Counted from the first letter of the stretch, positions 45,896 through 56,116 are shown. The stretch: DNA of 64,000 nucleotides from Martinezella hainanensis (GCF_900094555.1 NZ_FMAC01000004.1:310001-374000); one strand, 5' to 3'. Notes: a model not told the origin generated them from the sequence alone. Translations and numbers: made by a program.

Positions 45896-48800
45896 ACATC
45901 TCCGAGCCGTTCGTCAAACGCCCTGTCGGGACGACGCTTCTGGCGATCGGGCTGATGATCCTCGGTATCGTTGCCTATCGCTTCCTGCCGGTCGCAAGCC
46001 TGCCGACCGTGGATTTGCCGACGATCGTCGTCTCCGCCAGCCGTCCGGGCGCCGATCCAGCCAGCATGGCGGCAAGCGTCGCAGCGCCGCTCGAACGCCA
46101 TCTCGGCACCATTGCCGGCATTACGCAATTGACGTCGGTCAGCTCGCTTGGATCGAGCAGCATCATTGCGCAATTCGATCTCTCGCGCAGCGTCGATGGC
46201 GCTGCACAGGACGTGCAGGCGGCGCTGAACGCGGCGGCAACCGATCTGCCGGGCGATCTGCCGACCCTGCCGTCCTTCCGCAAGATCAACCCGGCGGCGG
46301 CACCCGTCCTGATTCTGGCGCTGACGTCGGACAATGTCCCCGCAAGCGCCATCTACGATGCCGCCGACACGGTGGTCGTGCAACGGATCTCGCAGGTGGA
46401 CGGCGTCGGCGGCGTTACCGTCAGCGGCGCTGACCAACCGGCCGTGCGCGTCAGGCTCGATCCCGACCGGCTCTCGGCCATGGGCCTGTCGCTCGATGCC
46501 GTCCGCACGGCGATCGTCAATGCCAGCGTGCTCGGACCGTTCGGTTCCATCGATGGGGCCTCGGGTGCGTTCTCCCTTGCCGTGAACAGCCAGTTGCGGA
46601 CGCCGGAGGCCTATGGGCGGATCATCGTCCAAGGCGGCGACGGCACGGCCGTCCGCCTCTCAGATATCGCCACCGTCGAGCCCGGCGTGCGCAACAGCCG
46701 CTCGGATGCCTGGTATGACGGCAAGCCGGCCGTGCTGCTCAACATCACCAAGCAGGCGGATGCGAACGTCATCGCCACCGTCGATGGCGTCAAGCAGCTG
46801 ATCCCGGAGCTGCAGCGGCTCATTCCCGCCGGCGTCAAAATATCGATCCTTTCCGACCGCACCACGACGATCCATGCCAGCGTCAACGACATGCAGTGGA
46901 CGCTGCTTGCCACCATCTGCCTGGTCATGGCCGTCGTCTTCGTGTTCCTGCGGCGCGCGACACCTACTGTCGCCGCCGGCGTCACCGTGCCGCTGTCGCT
47001 GGCCGGCACTTTCGCCGCGATGTGGCTCTTCGGGCTGTCGATCGACAATCTCTCGCTGATGGCGCTAGCGGTATCGGTCGGCTTCGTCGTCGACGATGCC
47101 ATCGTCATGATCGAGAATATCTATGCCAATCTCGAAACGGGCATGAAGCCGATGCGGGCGGCGCTCGAAGGTGCCAGGCAGATCGGTTTCACCGTCGTTT
47201 CGATCAGTCTGTCGCTGCTCGCCGCCTTCATCCCGCTATTCTTCATGGGCGGCATTGTCGGCCGCTTCTTCCAGACCTTCTCGCTGACGCTCGGCTTCAC
47301 CATCGTCGTTTCGACGCTGGTATCGTTGACGCTGACGCCGATGATCTGCGGCCATCGCCTGCGCCAGCATGATGTCGATGCCCGGCCGGGCCTGTTCGGC
47401 CGCGTCGTCGAGGGCACGTTGAGCGCGATTATCGGCTTTTATGGCCGTACACTGAAGGCGGTGCTGCATCACCGGGTGTTGTCGGTGCTCGTCATCATCG
47501 GCTGCGTGGTCATGTCGGGCTATCTCTACGTCAAGGTTCCGAAGGGCTTCATTCCGCAGGATGACACTGGCTTCATCCAGGGCGGAACGCAGGCGGCGAC
47601 GGATATTTCCTATCCGGCCATGGTCAAATTGCAGCAGCAGGCGGCAGATATTGTCGCCAAGGATCCTGCGGTCTCGGGTCTTGGATCTTCGGTGGGTGGC
47701 GGTGGCTTCTCCAGCTCCATCAACCGCGGGCAGCTCTTAATCTCGCTCAAGCCGGAATCGGAGCGGGCGTCGACGGCTGATGTCATCGACCGTCTTCGCA
47801 AACAACTGATGGCCGTTCCGGGGCTCAGCACTTTCCTGTTTTCCCCTGGCGATATCCGTGCGGGCGCACGCCAGTCGCAATCGCAGTATCAATTCACGCT
47901 CTGGGGTGCGAACTACGACGAACTGGTGGATTGGGCACCGAAGGTGCTGGAGCGCATGCAGGCGCTGCCGGGATTGACCGATGTCGCGACCGACAGGCAG
48001 CCCAACGGCCTGCAGGCGACCGTCAATATCGACCGGAGCCTCGCTTCCCAGCTCGGCGTCAACATCCAGTCCATTGATTCCGCGCTCAACAATGCCTTTG
48101 CGCAGCGGCAGATTTCGACGATCTACACGCAGCGCAACCAGTATCGTGTCGTGCTGGAGGCGGATCCGAACTATGCTCTCGACCCGCACGATATTTCCAA
48201 GCTCTATGTGCCGGCATCCGGCGGCACGCAGGTGCCGCTGAGCGCGGTGGCGTCGATCGACCGGACGCTGGCGCCGCTGGTGGTCAATCACCAAGGCCAA
48301 TATCCCTCCGTCACCATCTCCTACAATCTGGCGCTCAATACACCGCTGCAGGTGGCGAACGACGCCATCCAGAAGGCGGTGCTGGACATGCACCTGCCCG
48401 ATACGCTGCATGCGGATTTTGCCGGCGACGCCGCAAGCGTCACGCAATCGTCCGGCAGCCAGCCGCTGTTGCTTCTGGCGGCGCTGCTGACGGTCTATAT
48501 CGTGCTCGGCATCCTCTATGAAAGCCTGGCGCATCCGCTGACGATCATCTCGACGCTGCCATCGGCCGGCCTCGGTGCGCTGCTTGCGCTCGCCATCAGC
48601 GGTACCGAACTGACGATTATCGCCTTCATCGGCATTATCCTCCTGATCGGCATCGTCAAGAAGAACGGTATCATGATGGTGGATTTTGCGCTGCAGGGCG
48701 AGCGCGTACTCGGTCTGTCTTCGGAGGAGGCGATCTATCAGGCGTGCCTCAAGCGTTTCCGGCCGATCCTGATGACCACGCTCGCCGCACTGATGGGCGC

Positions 48801-48999
48801 CATTCCGCTGATCATCGCAACCGGCCCCGGTTCGGAGCTGCGCCGGCCGCTTGGGATCACCATCGTTGGCGGCCTTGTCGTTTCGCAGGTGCTGACCCTT
48901 TATACGACGCCGATCATCTACTTGATGCTCGCCAAGCTGCATGCAAAATGGTCGCCGAAGGCGCAGTCTGTGGTATCGGTGCCTGTCGCTTCGAGCTGA
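45892..48999 (+). CDS. RND efflux permease, MdtC-like subunit
   Basis: 1035 residues, clearly a paralogue of the preceding gene. It begins NISEPFVKRPVGTTLLAIGL, the MdtC-class start, has GFVVDDAIVMIEN in helix 4 and GIVKKNGIMMVDFALQGER in the C-terminal bundle. Paired with the MdtB-like subunit and the adaptor at 41283 in one coupled operon. No outer-membrane factor or BaeSR regulator follows. Confidence 0.92.
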   Translation: MNISEPFVKRPVGTTLLAIGLMILGIVAYRFLPVASLPTVDLPTIVVSASRPGADPASMAASVAAPLERHLGTIAGITQLTSVSSLGSSSIIAQFDLSRSVDGAAQDVQAALNAAATDLPGDLPTLPSFRKINPAAAPVLILALTSDNVPASAIYDAADTVVVQRISQVDGVGGVTVSGADQPAVRVRLDPDRLSAMGLSLDAVRTAIVNASVLGPFGSIDGASGAFSLAVNSQLRTPEAYGRIIVQGGDGTAVRLSDIATVEPGVRNSRSDAWYDGKPAVLLNITKQADANVIATVDGVKQLIPELQRLIPAGVKISILSDRTTTIHASVNDMQWTLLATICLVMAVVFVFLRRATPTVAAGVTVPLSLAGTFAAMWLFGLSIDNLSLMALAVSVGFVVDDAIVMIENIYANLETGMKPMRAALEGARQIGFTVVSISLSLLAAFIPLFFMGGIVGRFFQTFSLTLGFTIVVSTLVSLTLTPMICGHRLRQHDVDARPGLFGRVVEGTLSAIIGFYGRTLKAVLHHRVLSVLVIIGCVVMSGYLYVKVPKGFIPQDDTGFIQGGTQAATDISYPAMVKLQQQAADIVAKDPAVSGLGSSVGGGGFSSSINRGQLLISLKPESERASTADVIDRLRKQLMAVPGLSTFLFSPGDIRAGARQSQSQYQFTLWGANYDELVDWAPKVLERMQALPGLTDVATDRQPNGLQATVNIDRSLASQLGVNIQSIDSALNNAFAQRQISTIYTQRNQYRVVLEADPNYALDPHDISKLYVPASGGTQVPLSAVASIDRTLAPLVVNHQGQYPSVTISYNLALNTPLQVANDAIQKAVLDMHLPDTLHADFAGDAASVTQSSGSQPLLLLAALLTVYIVLGILYESLAHPLTIISTLPSAGLGALLALAISGTELTIIAFIGIILLIGIVKKNGIMMVDFALQGERVLGLSSEEAIYQACLKRFRPILMTTLAALMGAIPLIIATGPGSELRRPLGITIVGGLVVSQVLTLYTTPIIYLMLAKLHAKWSPKAQSVVSVPVASS

Positions 49000-49345
49000 G
49001 TTGAGCTTAACTCCATTGATCGCTGGCGCGTACCCCTTCTCTCCACGGGGAGAAGAAGATTCCGGAGATGATCTGCACCATATACGATTGCTCTGTCCCC
49101 GAGGGGGAAGGGGATGCGCGGCAACGTTTTTGCCTCACATACGATTGTCCTACGTTCCCAGGGGCGATTTCCAAGTGCTTGGCGAAGGTTGGCAGGTGTG
49201 ACGCCACGCCCCCATGCACAGTAGGAAATTCCTTCGGCTCCCACGATATCAAAACCAAAAGGGGCTTCTGCATTATCGCGGGAGCCCCTTTGGTTCGATC
49301 AAGACCACCGCCCGCTTCTTGATGTCGAGGGCGGGCGGCGTTTCG
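49000..49345. other. Intergenic region between convergent RND operons
   Basis: 346 bp without a gene. It holds degenerate GGGGAGAAG-type repeat pieces (around 49033-49055 and 49097-49111) and, at 49253-49295, a clear terminator hairpin. Both RND operons end into it. Confidence 0.6.
49253..49295. terminator. Bidirectional terminator between convergent RND operons
   Basis: AACCAAAAGGGGCT pairs with AGCCCCTTTGGTT around a 16-nt loop; one A bulges. The A-rich left and T-rich right arms allow use from both sides. It lies 51 bp past the stop of the minus-strand RND permease. Confidence 0.75.
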
Positions 49346-52300
49346 TTAGTGCGTGGTGCCGCTATCGGGCGCCGGCGTTTCCTGCGTGGTCACCGGGCCA
49401 ATCCTGCCTTTGAAGACACGGCGGACGGAGACGAAGAGCAGCGGGATGAAGAAGACGCCGAGAACGGTCGCCGAGATCATGCCGCCCATGACGCCGATGC
49501 CGATCGAGTTCTGGCTGCCGGAACCGGCCCCATTGGCGATCGCCAGCGGCAGAACGCCGAGGATGAAGGCAAGCGAGGTCATCAGGATCGGCCGCAGACG
49601 CTGGCGGGATGCTTCGAGCGTGGCATCGATCAGGTTCTTGCCCTGGTTCTGCTGCTCGATGGCGAATTCGACGATCAGGATGGCGTTTTTCGCCGCCAGG
49701 CCGATGGTCGTCAAGAGACCGACTTTGAAGTAGACGTCGTTCGACTGGCCGAACAGGGTTGCGGCCAAGAGCGCACCGAAGATGCCGATCGGTACCGACA
49801 GCATGACGGCGAGCGGGATCGACCAGCTTTCATAAAGGGCTGCGAGCGCCAGGAAGACGACCAGGATGGAGATGGCGTAGAGCTGGCTTGCCTGGTTGCC
49901 GGAAAGCTTTTCCTGGGCGGACAGGCTGGTCCATTCATGGCTGAAGCCTGGCGGCAGGGTCGCCATGATCTTGTCGATCTCGTTCATGGCGTCACCGGAG
50001 GAGACCCCCGGCGCTGCCGCACCCTGGATTTCGACGGCGGACGAGCCGTTATAGCGCTCCAGGCGCGGCGAACCGTAGGTCCATTGGCCGTTCGAGAAGG
50101 CCGAGAAGGGCACCATGTCGCCGCCGGAGTTGCGCACATACCAGCGGCCGAAGTCCTCCGGCTGCATGCGGAAGTCCTTGTCCGCCTGCACGTAGACCTT
50201 CTTGACGCGACCGCGGTCGATGAAGTCGTTGACGTAGGTGCCGCCCCAGGCCGTCGATAGCGTCGTGTCGATGTCAGAGAGCGTGATGTTCAGTGCGCTC
50301 GCCTTTTCCTGATCGATATTGACGGAATATTGCGGCGTATCTTCCTGGCCATTCGGACGGGTGCCGAAGAGTTTCGGATTCTTGGCGGCTGCGCCGAGCA
50401 ACTGGTTGCGCGCCTGGATGAGCGCGGCGTGGCCGGAGCCGTTGATATCCTTGATGAAGAAGTCGAAACCGCTCGAGCTGCCGAAGCCGGGGATTGCCGG
50501 CGGTGCCAGCGCGAAGACGCTGCCGTCCTTGATCTTCGAGAAAGCGCCCATGGCGCGGCCGGCGATGGCCTGTGCCTTCGACTGCGGCGTCTTGCGCTGA
50601 TCGAAGTCCTTCAACCTGACGAAGACGATACCGACGTTCTGGCCCTGACCGCTGAAGCCGAAGCCTGCGACGGCGAAAGCGCCTTCGACATAATCCTTCT
50701 CGTTGTTGAGATAGTAGTCCTTGACCTGGTTAAGCACCGTCCACGTTCGGGAATCCGTCGCGCCCGGAGGCAGCTGGATCGCGGTCAGAAGGATGCCCTG
50801 ATCCTCTTCCGGAAGGAAGGAGCTGGGCAAGCGATTGAAGAGGTAGGCAACACCGCCGCCGATGGCGACGAAGATGAGCAGGAAGACGATGCTCAGGCGG
50901 ATCATGCCATGGATGGTGCGCTGATAGCCGCGCGTTCCTCGTTCGAAGTTGCGGTTGAACCAGCCGAAGGCGCCCTTTTCCTTCGCGCCATGCTTGGGCT
51001 TCTTCAGGATGGTGGCGCAAAGGGCCGGCGTCAGGATCAGGGCGACGATGACGGAAAGCACCATTGCCGAGACGATCGTCACCGAGAACTGCCGGTAGAT
51101 GATGCCAACCGAACCGGAGAAGAAGGCCATCGGGATGAACACGGCCGACAGAACCGTGGCGATGCCGATCAGCGCGCCGGTGATTTCCTGCATCGACTTG
51201 ATCGTCGCCTCGCGTGGCGACAACCCTTCTTCCTCCATCACACGCTCGACGTTTTCGACGACGACGATGGCGTCGTCGACCAACAGGCCGATCGCCAGCA
51301 CCATGCCGAACATGGTCAAGGTGTTGATGGAATAGCCGAACAGCGAGAGTACGCCGAAGGTGCCAAGCAGCACGACCGGGACGGCGAGCGTCGGGATCAA
51401 CGTGGCGCGGATGTTCTGCAGGAAGACGAACATGACGATGAAGACGAGCACGATGGCTTCGAACAGCGTCTTGACCACGTCCTCGATCGACAGCTTCACG
51501 AACGGCGTCGTGTCATAGGGATAGACGACTTCGACATTCGGCGGCAGGGTCTGGCTCAGATTGTTGATGGTCGTCCTGACCGCTTCCGCCGTGTTGATGG
51601 CATTGGCGCCGGAAGCGAGCATGACGGCAAGACCGGCCGAAGGATGACCGTTATAGGTGCTCGACGTCGTGTAGCTTTCCGCTCCAAGCTCGACGGTGGC
51701 GACATCGTTAAGACGGACGAGCGAGCCGTTGGACTGGCTCTTCAGGATGATGTTTTCGAATTGCTCGGGCGTCTGCAGGCGGCTCTTGGCGGTTACCGTC
51801 GCGTTCAGCTGTTGACCCTTGCGCTGCGGCAGGGCACCGAGCTGACCGGCAGAAACCTGCGAATTCTGTGCCTGGATCGCGGTGGTGACATCGCTCACCA
51901 TCAGCTGATACTTGGCAAGTTTGTCGGGATCGACCCAGATGCGCATGGCGTATCCGGAGCCGAAAATCTGCGTGTTGCCGACGCCTTCGATACGCTTCAG
52001 CGTATCGTTGAGCGTGCTCGAAACGTAGTCGGCGAGGTCGTTCGAATTGAGCTTGCCGTCCGTCGATACGAAACCGACGACCATGAGGAAGTTCGAAGTC
52101 GATTTGGAAACGACGATACCGCTTGTCTGAACCGTCGTCGGCAATTGCGCGGTGACGAGCTGCAGCTTGTTCTGCACCTGCATCTGCGCAACGTCGGAAT
52201 CCGCCTTGTTGTTAAAGGTCAGCGAGATCGATGCCTGGCCGGTCGAGGTCGAGGTCGACGTCATGTAGTCAAGGTTATCGATGCCGGTCATGCCCTGCTC

Positions 52301-52495
52301 GATGACCTTGGTCACCGAGTTTTCGACGGTTGCGGCGTCTGCGCCGGAATAGGTGGCGGAAATGCTCACCGTTGTCGGTGCGATCTGCGGGTATTGCGAG
52401 ATCGACAGGGTGAAGATCGACAGCGCACCCGCCAGCATGATGACGATGGCGATTACCCAGGCAAAGATCGGCCGGTCAATGAAGAAACGAGACAT
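49346..52495 (-). CDS. RND multidrug efflux permease (MexB/BpeB, HAE1 type)
   Basis: 1049 residues. The N-terminus [20 protein letters not shown] and the segment [20 protein letters not shown] are HAE1-typical. The helix-4 Asp pair lies in [18 protein letters not shown]. It belongs to a two-gene operon with the lipoprotein adaptor at 52505-53809, 9 bp upstream. A divergent TetR gene should control it. It is not closely paired with the pump at 20214, which has a different N-terminus and C-terminus, so the two are likely to differ in substrate. Confidence 0.93.
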   Translation of the reverse strand: MSRFFIDRPIFAWVIAIVIMLAGALSIFTLSISQYPQIAPTTVSISATYSGADAATVENSVTKVIEQGMTGIDNLDYMTSTSTSTGQASISLTFNNKADSDVAQMQVQNKLQLVTAQLPTTVQTSGIVVSKSTSNFLMVVGFVSTDGKLNSNDLADYVSSTLNDTLKRIEGVGNTQIFGSGYAMRIWVDPDKLAKYQLMVSDVTTAIQAQNSQVSAGQLGALPQRKGQQLNATVTAKSRLQTPEQFENIILKSQSNGSLVRLNDVATVELGAESYTTSSTYNGHPSAGLAVMLASGANAINTAEAVRTTINNLSQTLPPNVEVVYPYDTTPFVKLSIEDVVKTLFEAIVLVFIVMFVFLQNIRATLIPTLAVPVVLLGTFGVLSLFGYSINTLTMFGMVLAIGLLVDDAIVVVENVERVMEEEGLSPREATIKSMQEITGALIGIATVLSAVFIPMAFFSGSVGIIYRQFSVTIVSAMVLSVIVALILTPALCATILKKPKHGAKEKGAFGWFNRNFERGTRGYQRTIHGMIRLSIVFLLIFVAIGGGVAYLFNRLPSSFLPEEDQGILLTAIQLPPGATDSRTWTVLNQVKDYYLNNEKDYVEGAFAVAGFGFSGQGQNVGIVFVRLKDFDQRKTPQSKAQAIAGRAMGAFSKIKDGSVFALAPPAIPGFGSSSGFDFFIKDINGSGHAALIQARNQLLGAAAKNPKLFGTRPNGQEDTPQYSVNIDQEKASALNITLSDIDTTLSTAWGGTYVNDFIDRGRVKKVYVQADKDFRMQPEDFGRWYVRNSGGDMVPFSAFSNGQWTYGSPRLERYNGSSAVEIQGAAAPGVSSGDAMNEIDKIMATLPPGFSHEWTSLSAQEKLSGNQASQLYAISILVVFLALAALYESWSIPLAVMLSVPIGIFGALLAATLFGQSNDVYFKVGLLTTIGLAAKNAILIVEFAIEQQNQGKNLIDATLEASRQRLRPILMTSLAFILGVLPLAIANGAGSGSQNSIGIGVMGGMISATVLGVFFIPLLFVSVRRVFKGRIGPVTTQETPAPDSGTTH

Positions 52496-52504
52496 TGAAC
52501 CACC

Positions 52505-53809
52505 TCACTTCTGAGCGCCGGGGGCGGCTTTGGTATCTGTCTTTTCCAGTCCGGCCTGCTCCGTTGATGGCTTGCTGTCGGCTGCGGCCTGCTTCACTTC
52601 GCCGGTCGCATCGTCGATGGTCACAGGAGAGACATTGACTTCCTGCCCGTCGCGGATGCGCTGGACGCCTTCGACGACAACGCGATCGCCATCGGTTATG
52701 CCCTGATTCACCAGCCAGCTATTGCCGATGCTGCGCTCCACCTTCAGGACCCGCTGTTGCACCTTGCCTTCGGCTGTCACGAACATGGCGATCGGCTCGC
52801 CCTTCGTGTTGCGCGTCACGGCGCGCTGCGGCACCAGGAAACTGTTTTCGGCAATGCCTTCCTGGATGGTGGCGCGCACATACATGCCGGGCAGCAGAAC
52901 ACGATCGGGATTGGGGAAGACGGCGCGGACGGTAATTGTACCAACCGTTTCGGCGACAGAGGACTCGGCAAATTCGAGCTTGCCGGTTTCCTTGTACTGG
53001 CTGCCGTCCTCGAGCGTCAGGTGCACGGAGACGTTGTCGCCGCTCGTCTTCAGCCGGCCTTCGGCGACGGCACGGCGGAATTCGAGCAAGTTGGTGCTCG
53101 ACTGGGTGACGTCGACATTGATCGGGTCGAGCTGGCGGATGGTGGTCAGCGCCGTTGTCTGCTCGGCGGTGACGAGGGCGCCGACCGTGACGGCCGAAGC
53201 ATCGACGCGACCGCCGATCGGCGCGCGCATCTTGGTGTAGTTGAGATTGATACGTGCCGTTTCCAGGGCTGCTCTCGCCGATGCCACGTCTGCGTTCGCC
53301 TGAGCCAAAGTGGAAAGTGCATCGTCCAGATTTTGCTTGCTGACTGCGTCCTGCGCCGTCAGGCTTTTATAGCGATCTACTTTTGACTGGGCGCTCGGCA
53401 CGGCTCCCTCCGCCTTCTGCAGGGAAGCCGTGGCGCTGTCATAGGATGCCTGGAAAGAGGCCGGATCAATTTCGTAGAGCACGTCGCCCGCGTTGACCTC
53501 GCTGCCTTCCTTGAAGTTGCGGCTGCGGATGATGCCGCCGACCTGCGGTCGCACTTCTGCGACGAGGTAGGCGCTGGTGCGGCCAGGCAGTTCGGCGGTG
53601 ATGGCGACGGATTGCGGATGCAGCGACATCGCGCTGACTTCCGTCTTGACGACGGGAGCGGTGTTTTGGGCGGAATTCTGCTGGTTGCAGCCTGCCAGCA
53701 ACATCGCGGCGACAATTCCGGCGGCGGTCAGTGAGCCGCGGCCAATCGAAAGACGAGCGGATATCACCGGATATGCGAGTGCAGAAGTGGGAGGGGCGAG
53801 CTTTCGCAC
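52505..53809 (-). CDS. RND efflux adaptor lipoprotein (MexA/BpeA type)
   Basis: 434 residues from GTG 53809 (AGGAAA upstream); the open frame continues upstream into the operator and TetR gene and is rejected. The N-terminus of about 30 residues precedes a signal with lipobox LLAGC (MLLAGCNQQNSAQ), so the mature protein is lipid-anchored at Cys. Adaptor core: RPQVGGIIRSRNFKEGSEVN, coiled hairpin, ARINLNYTKMRAPIGGRVD and a barrel domain. The tail is hydrophilic (about 395-434). First gene of the operon with the permease at 49346. Confidence 0.9.
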   Translation of the reverse strand: MRKLAPPTSALAYPVISARLSIGRGSLTAAGIVAAMLLAGCNQQNSAQNTAPVVKTEVSAMSLHPQSVAITAELPGRTSAYLVAEVRPQVGGIIRSRNFKEGSEVNAGDVLYEIDPASFQASYDSATASLQKAEGAVPSAQSKVDRYKSLTAQDAVSKQNLDDALSTLAQANADVASARAALETARINLNYTKMRAPIGGRVDASAVTVGALVTAEQTTALTTIRQLDPINVDVTQSSTNLLEFRRAVAEGRLKTSGDNVSVHLTLEDGSQYKETGKLEFAESSVAETVGTITVRAVFPNPDRVLLPGMYVRATIQEGIAENSFLVPQRAVTRNTKGEPIAMFVTAEGKVQQRVLKVERSIGNSWLVNQGITDGDRVVVEGVQRIRDGQEVNVSPVTIDDATGEVKQAAADSKPSTEQAGLEKTDTKAAPGAQK

Positions 53810-53837
53810 GTTGCTATTTCCTGTTGCCTTATTTATA

Positions 53838-53866
53838 GTACCAAGTCGTACAGAAAATATTTGTAC
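53838..53866. promoter_or_regulatory. GTAC-containing operator between TetR gene and RND operon
   Basis: GTACA-N9-TGTAC (53848-53866) is an inverted repeat; another GTAC lies exactly 10 bp before it (53838-53841). The cluster sits between the adaptor start (53809) and the TetR start (53875), the expected place for a TetR operator. -10-like AT-rich DNA (AAAATATT) is in its centre. Confidence 0.6.
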
Positions 53867-53874
53867 TGCTTCAA

Positions 53875-54588
53875 ATGTCAATCGTATTCGGCTGTTGGGG
53901 TCAAGACGGTGTGCTGACAAAGGAACGAACAGCCAAGGCCGATCAGGCCGCCAAGCGACGCCCGCGCGGCCGTCCGAAAACCGTGAACGACGATGCGCGC
54001 CGCGCGGAGATCGTTGCGGAGGCGCGCGCGACCTTCTATGAGCTGGGCTACGGCGGTACAACCATGGATCTGGTTGCTGCCCGGTGCCGGATTTCGAAGC
54101 AGACCCTCTACAGGTTGTTTCCAGGCAAGACCGATCTCTTCATGGCCATCATCGTCGAGCATCGCGCATCCATGCTGGCCCTGCCGCGGCCTGCGGATGA
54201 GAGCTTGCCATTCGACAAGGCGCTCGAGCTGATATTCATGATCGACATTGATGAAGATCAGGAGCGTGAACGGGATGCCTTCATTCACCTTGCCATCAGT
54301 GAATCGCAGCAATCTCCGGAGATCGCGACATTGATGCACACTTATGGTGCGAGACAATCACAGCGGATGTTGGCGGATTGGCTTATCGAGCAGCAGCGGC
54401 GCGGCCTGATCGAAATTGCCGATGCGGCAAGCGGAGCGCGCATGTTGATGAGCGTGATCTTCGACGCGATGATTTCGAGGCCGGGTCGTCCGAAAGATTG
54501 GCCGGACCGCGAAACGCGGTTGCGTCATGTCCGCCATTGTATCGCGATTTTTACCGCCGGCGTCCAGCCGCGCAAAGGTGACCGCTAA
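53875..54588 (+). CDS. TetR/AcrR family repressor of the divergent RND pump
   Basis: 237 residues; an in-frame GTG at 53911 (VLTKERTAKA) is an alternative start that would remove a Cys/Trp-containing leader. The basic N-terminus RRPRGRPKT is typical of TetR proteins. The HTH follows: ARATFYELGYGGTTMDLVAA then RISKQTLYRLFPGKTDLFMA (about 55-97). It is divergent from the MexAB-type operon across a GTAC palindrome, so it is most likely the local repressor. Its stop lies directly against a repeat element. Confidence 0.88.
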   Translation: MSIVFGCWGQDGVLTKERTAKADQAAKRRPRGRPKTVNDDARRAEIVAEARATFYELGYGGTTMDLVAARCRISKQTLYRLFPGKTDLFMAIIVEHRASMLALPRPADESLPFDKALELIFMIDIDEDQERERDAFIHLAISESQQSPEIATLMHTYGARQSQRMLADWLIEQQRRGLIEIADAASGARMLMSVIFDAMISRPGRPKDWPDRETRLRHVRHCIAIFTAGVQPRKGDR

Positions 54589-54687
54589 AGCGCGTCCGAT
54601 CTCTCGGATTCGCGTCCCCGTGTTTAGGCCCTTGATTTTGCGCATGTCGTTGTCGCAAGGCCGCCGCAGACTTTTGGGCAACATGTT
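54587..54687. repeat. Second-family intergenic repeat, copy 1
   Basis: About 100 bp with the core TTGATTTTGCGCATGTCGTT (near 54632-54651) and the flanks AAAGCGCGTCCGATCTCTCGG and CGCAGACTTTTGGGCAACATG. The second copy at 55370-55467 matches along its length. It resembles a widespread rhizobial intergenic element (RIME2-like). It begins in the stop codon of the TetR gene. Confidence 0.7.
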
Positions 54688-54718
54688 CTCGGCCTCTTGT
54701 CCCGACAATTTCGGCTCG

Positions 54719-54761
54719 CAAAAGAAAAATGCCGATATGGCCTGCTGAGCCATACCGGCAT
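54719..54761 (-). terminator. Intrinsic terminator of the 79-residue gene
   Basis: Reading the minus strand, ATGCCGGTATGGC pairs with GCCATATCGGCAT (one mismatch, 7-nt loop) and is followed by TTTTCTTT. It lies 37 bp past the stop at 54798. Confidence 0.8.
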
Positions 54762-54797
54762 CGTCCCGTATCCGGCAGAGGCCGGAATTACTCCAAT

Positions 54798-55037
54798 TCA
54801 GTGTGCCACCACGTTTGCTATGTCCGTTCCCTCTTCGAACAAGGGATTGGGCAAGCCATTTTCATACATTTCCTGCAGCACGGCCCCGAGCGCCAAGTCC
54901 AGGCACCAGACCGGGAATTCCGCATTCAGGTTTTTGGCGCTCTGCCGTGCGTAAGTGATGAGCCGAGCGATTGATGCCAGTTCCTTGAGCGAGTCTGGGT
55001 CCTGGTATGCGGCGTCGATCGGAAGTGCTGCTGTCAT
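54798..55037 (-). CDS. Small hypothetical protein
   Basis: 79 residues from ATG 55037 with GAGGGCAC upstream; the longer frame upstream is repeat-like and rejected. Acidic and helical: MTAALPIDAAYQDPDSLKEL, ASIARLITYARQSAKNLNAE, then FPVWCLDLALGAVLQEMYEN and an acidic end FEEGTDIANVV. It has its own strong terminator. I do not recognise the family. Repeated GCGTGA motifs lie in its upstream region. Confidence 0.65.
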   Translation of the reverse strand: MTAALPIDAAYQDPDSLKELASIARLITYARQSAKNLNAEFPVWCLDLALGAVLQEMYENGLPNPLFEEGTDIANVVAH

Positions 55038-55471
55038 TTCGTGCCCTCTATTGCCCCGTTCCCGGCAGACGAATCGTGTCTGGCCGGGAACATGAGCAAA
55101 CCGTAACGAATGTTTTGCAGCTTGGCGCGTGACATGCGGCGTGACACGATGCGTGATTGCGGCGATTTTTTGATTTTGCAATTTCAAGGCGTGAAATGCG
55201 GCATGCGAGGAATAAGAAGGGGCTTCGCGTCGAATATTTGCGCGCAAAATCCGCCTATGTTTCCGCGGTCGGCGAGATTTTGGTGCCGCCAGGATATCGA
55301 TCTTGGCGGCCCGCTTCGAGCCGTTGCCAGGCTAGACAGACTGGAATCTTCGGGGAGAGCTCCGGCCCCAAAGCGCATCGCGATCTTTCAGATTCGCTTC
55401 TTGCATTTTAGGCTTTTGATTTTGCGCATGTCGTTGCCGCAAAACCGATGCGCACTTTTGTGCGACCTTGT
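55038..55471. other. Intergenic region with short direct repeats and a repeat element
   Basis: 434 bp. Nearest the 79-residue gene are four GCGTGA motifs (55127, 55139, 55151, 55189), three at a regular 12-bp spacing. The middle (55200-55365) shows nothing recognised. The right end is the second copy of the RIME2-like repeat (55370-55467), which abuts the stop of the XRE gene. Confidence 0.6.
55370..55467. repeat. Second-family intergenic repeat, copy 2
   Basis: AAAGCGCATCGCGATCTTTC, then TTTTGATTTTGCGCATGTCG and CGATGCGCACTTTTGTGCGA. Same order of blocks as copy 1 at 54587. Both copies sit at the 3' end of regulator genes (TetR and XRE). Confidence 0.7.
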
Positions 55472-55930
55472 TTAGTTGCGCAGGCCGACCGATACGTTCG
55501 TCGCGCGCGGGATATGATCCGGCAGCACGTCGGAGGCATTTGCCAGCGACTTGATCAGCGTCAGCACGGACTGGCGAATGCTTGGATCGTTGATCTTCAT
55601 GAACGCCTTGTTGAGGCTAAGACCCTCTTTGGACGTCAGGAAGTCCGACAGATCCTCAAGGCCGTTGATTGCGCCGAGGCCATCGGTGTTCAGCGGCTGC
55701 GAATTGTCCTGCTGGAAGAAGAAGGCAACCGGTACGGCGAGCACGCCAGCAATGGCCTGCAGCCGGCTGGCGCCGATACGATTCGTGCCCTTTTCGTATT
55801 TCTGCACCTGCTGAAACGTCACGCCGATCTGTTCCGCAAGCCGCTCCTGGCTCATGCCAAGCATAAGACGGCGCGTGCGCACGCGAGAGCCTACATAGGC
55901 ATCGATCGGGTTCGGTACTTTTGCACTCAC
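55472..55930 (-). CDS. XRE family transcriptional regulator (PraR-like)
   Basis: 152 residues. N-terminal Cro/CI-type HTH: NPIDAYVGSRVRTRRLMLGM, SQERLAEQIGVTFQQVQKYE, then KGTNRIGASRLQAIAGVLAV (about 7-67), followed by PVAFFFQQ. The C-terminal part is helical and less conserved (LSDFLTSKEGLSLNKAF). This layout matches the rhizobial PraR/SinR-like group that controls surface and stationary-phase traits. Whether it is the praR orthologue cannot be told. It stands alone, with an AT-rich promoter region to the right. Confidence 0.87.
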   Translation of the reverse strand: MSAKVPNPIDAYVGSRVRTRRLMLGMSQERLAEQIGVTFQQVQKYEKGTNRIGASRLQAIAGVLAVPVAFFFQQDNSQPLNTDGLGAINGLEDLSDFLTSKEGLSLNKAFMKINDPSIRQSVLTLIKSLANASDVLPDHIPRATNVSVGLRN

Positions 55931-56116
55931 TGCGCAATCTCCTTATTCGAATAGGGCTGGCGGATTACACCATACGTTGACCCTTCACGATAAAGGGCGC
56001 GTGCTCTATCTGCCCGCAAAATGTGCGTTAAATGTGGGTGGAGCTCAACTAAAAGTCTTTTTATGTTAAATTTTGTAACTCCACACACGCATAAACCACA
56101 GAAAAGCTGATTCGCG

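Noticed and set aside
50330..52498. 722-codon plus-strand open frame opposite the second RND pump
   Set aside because: Antisense shadow of a clear RND gene. The length reflects GC-rich third positions only.
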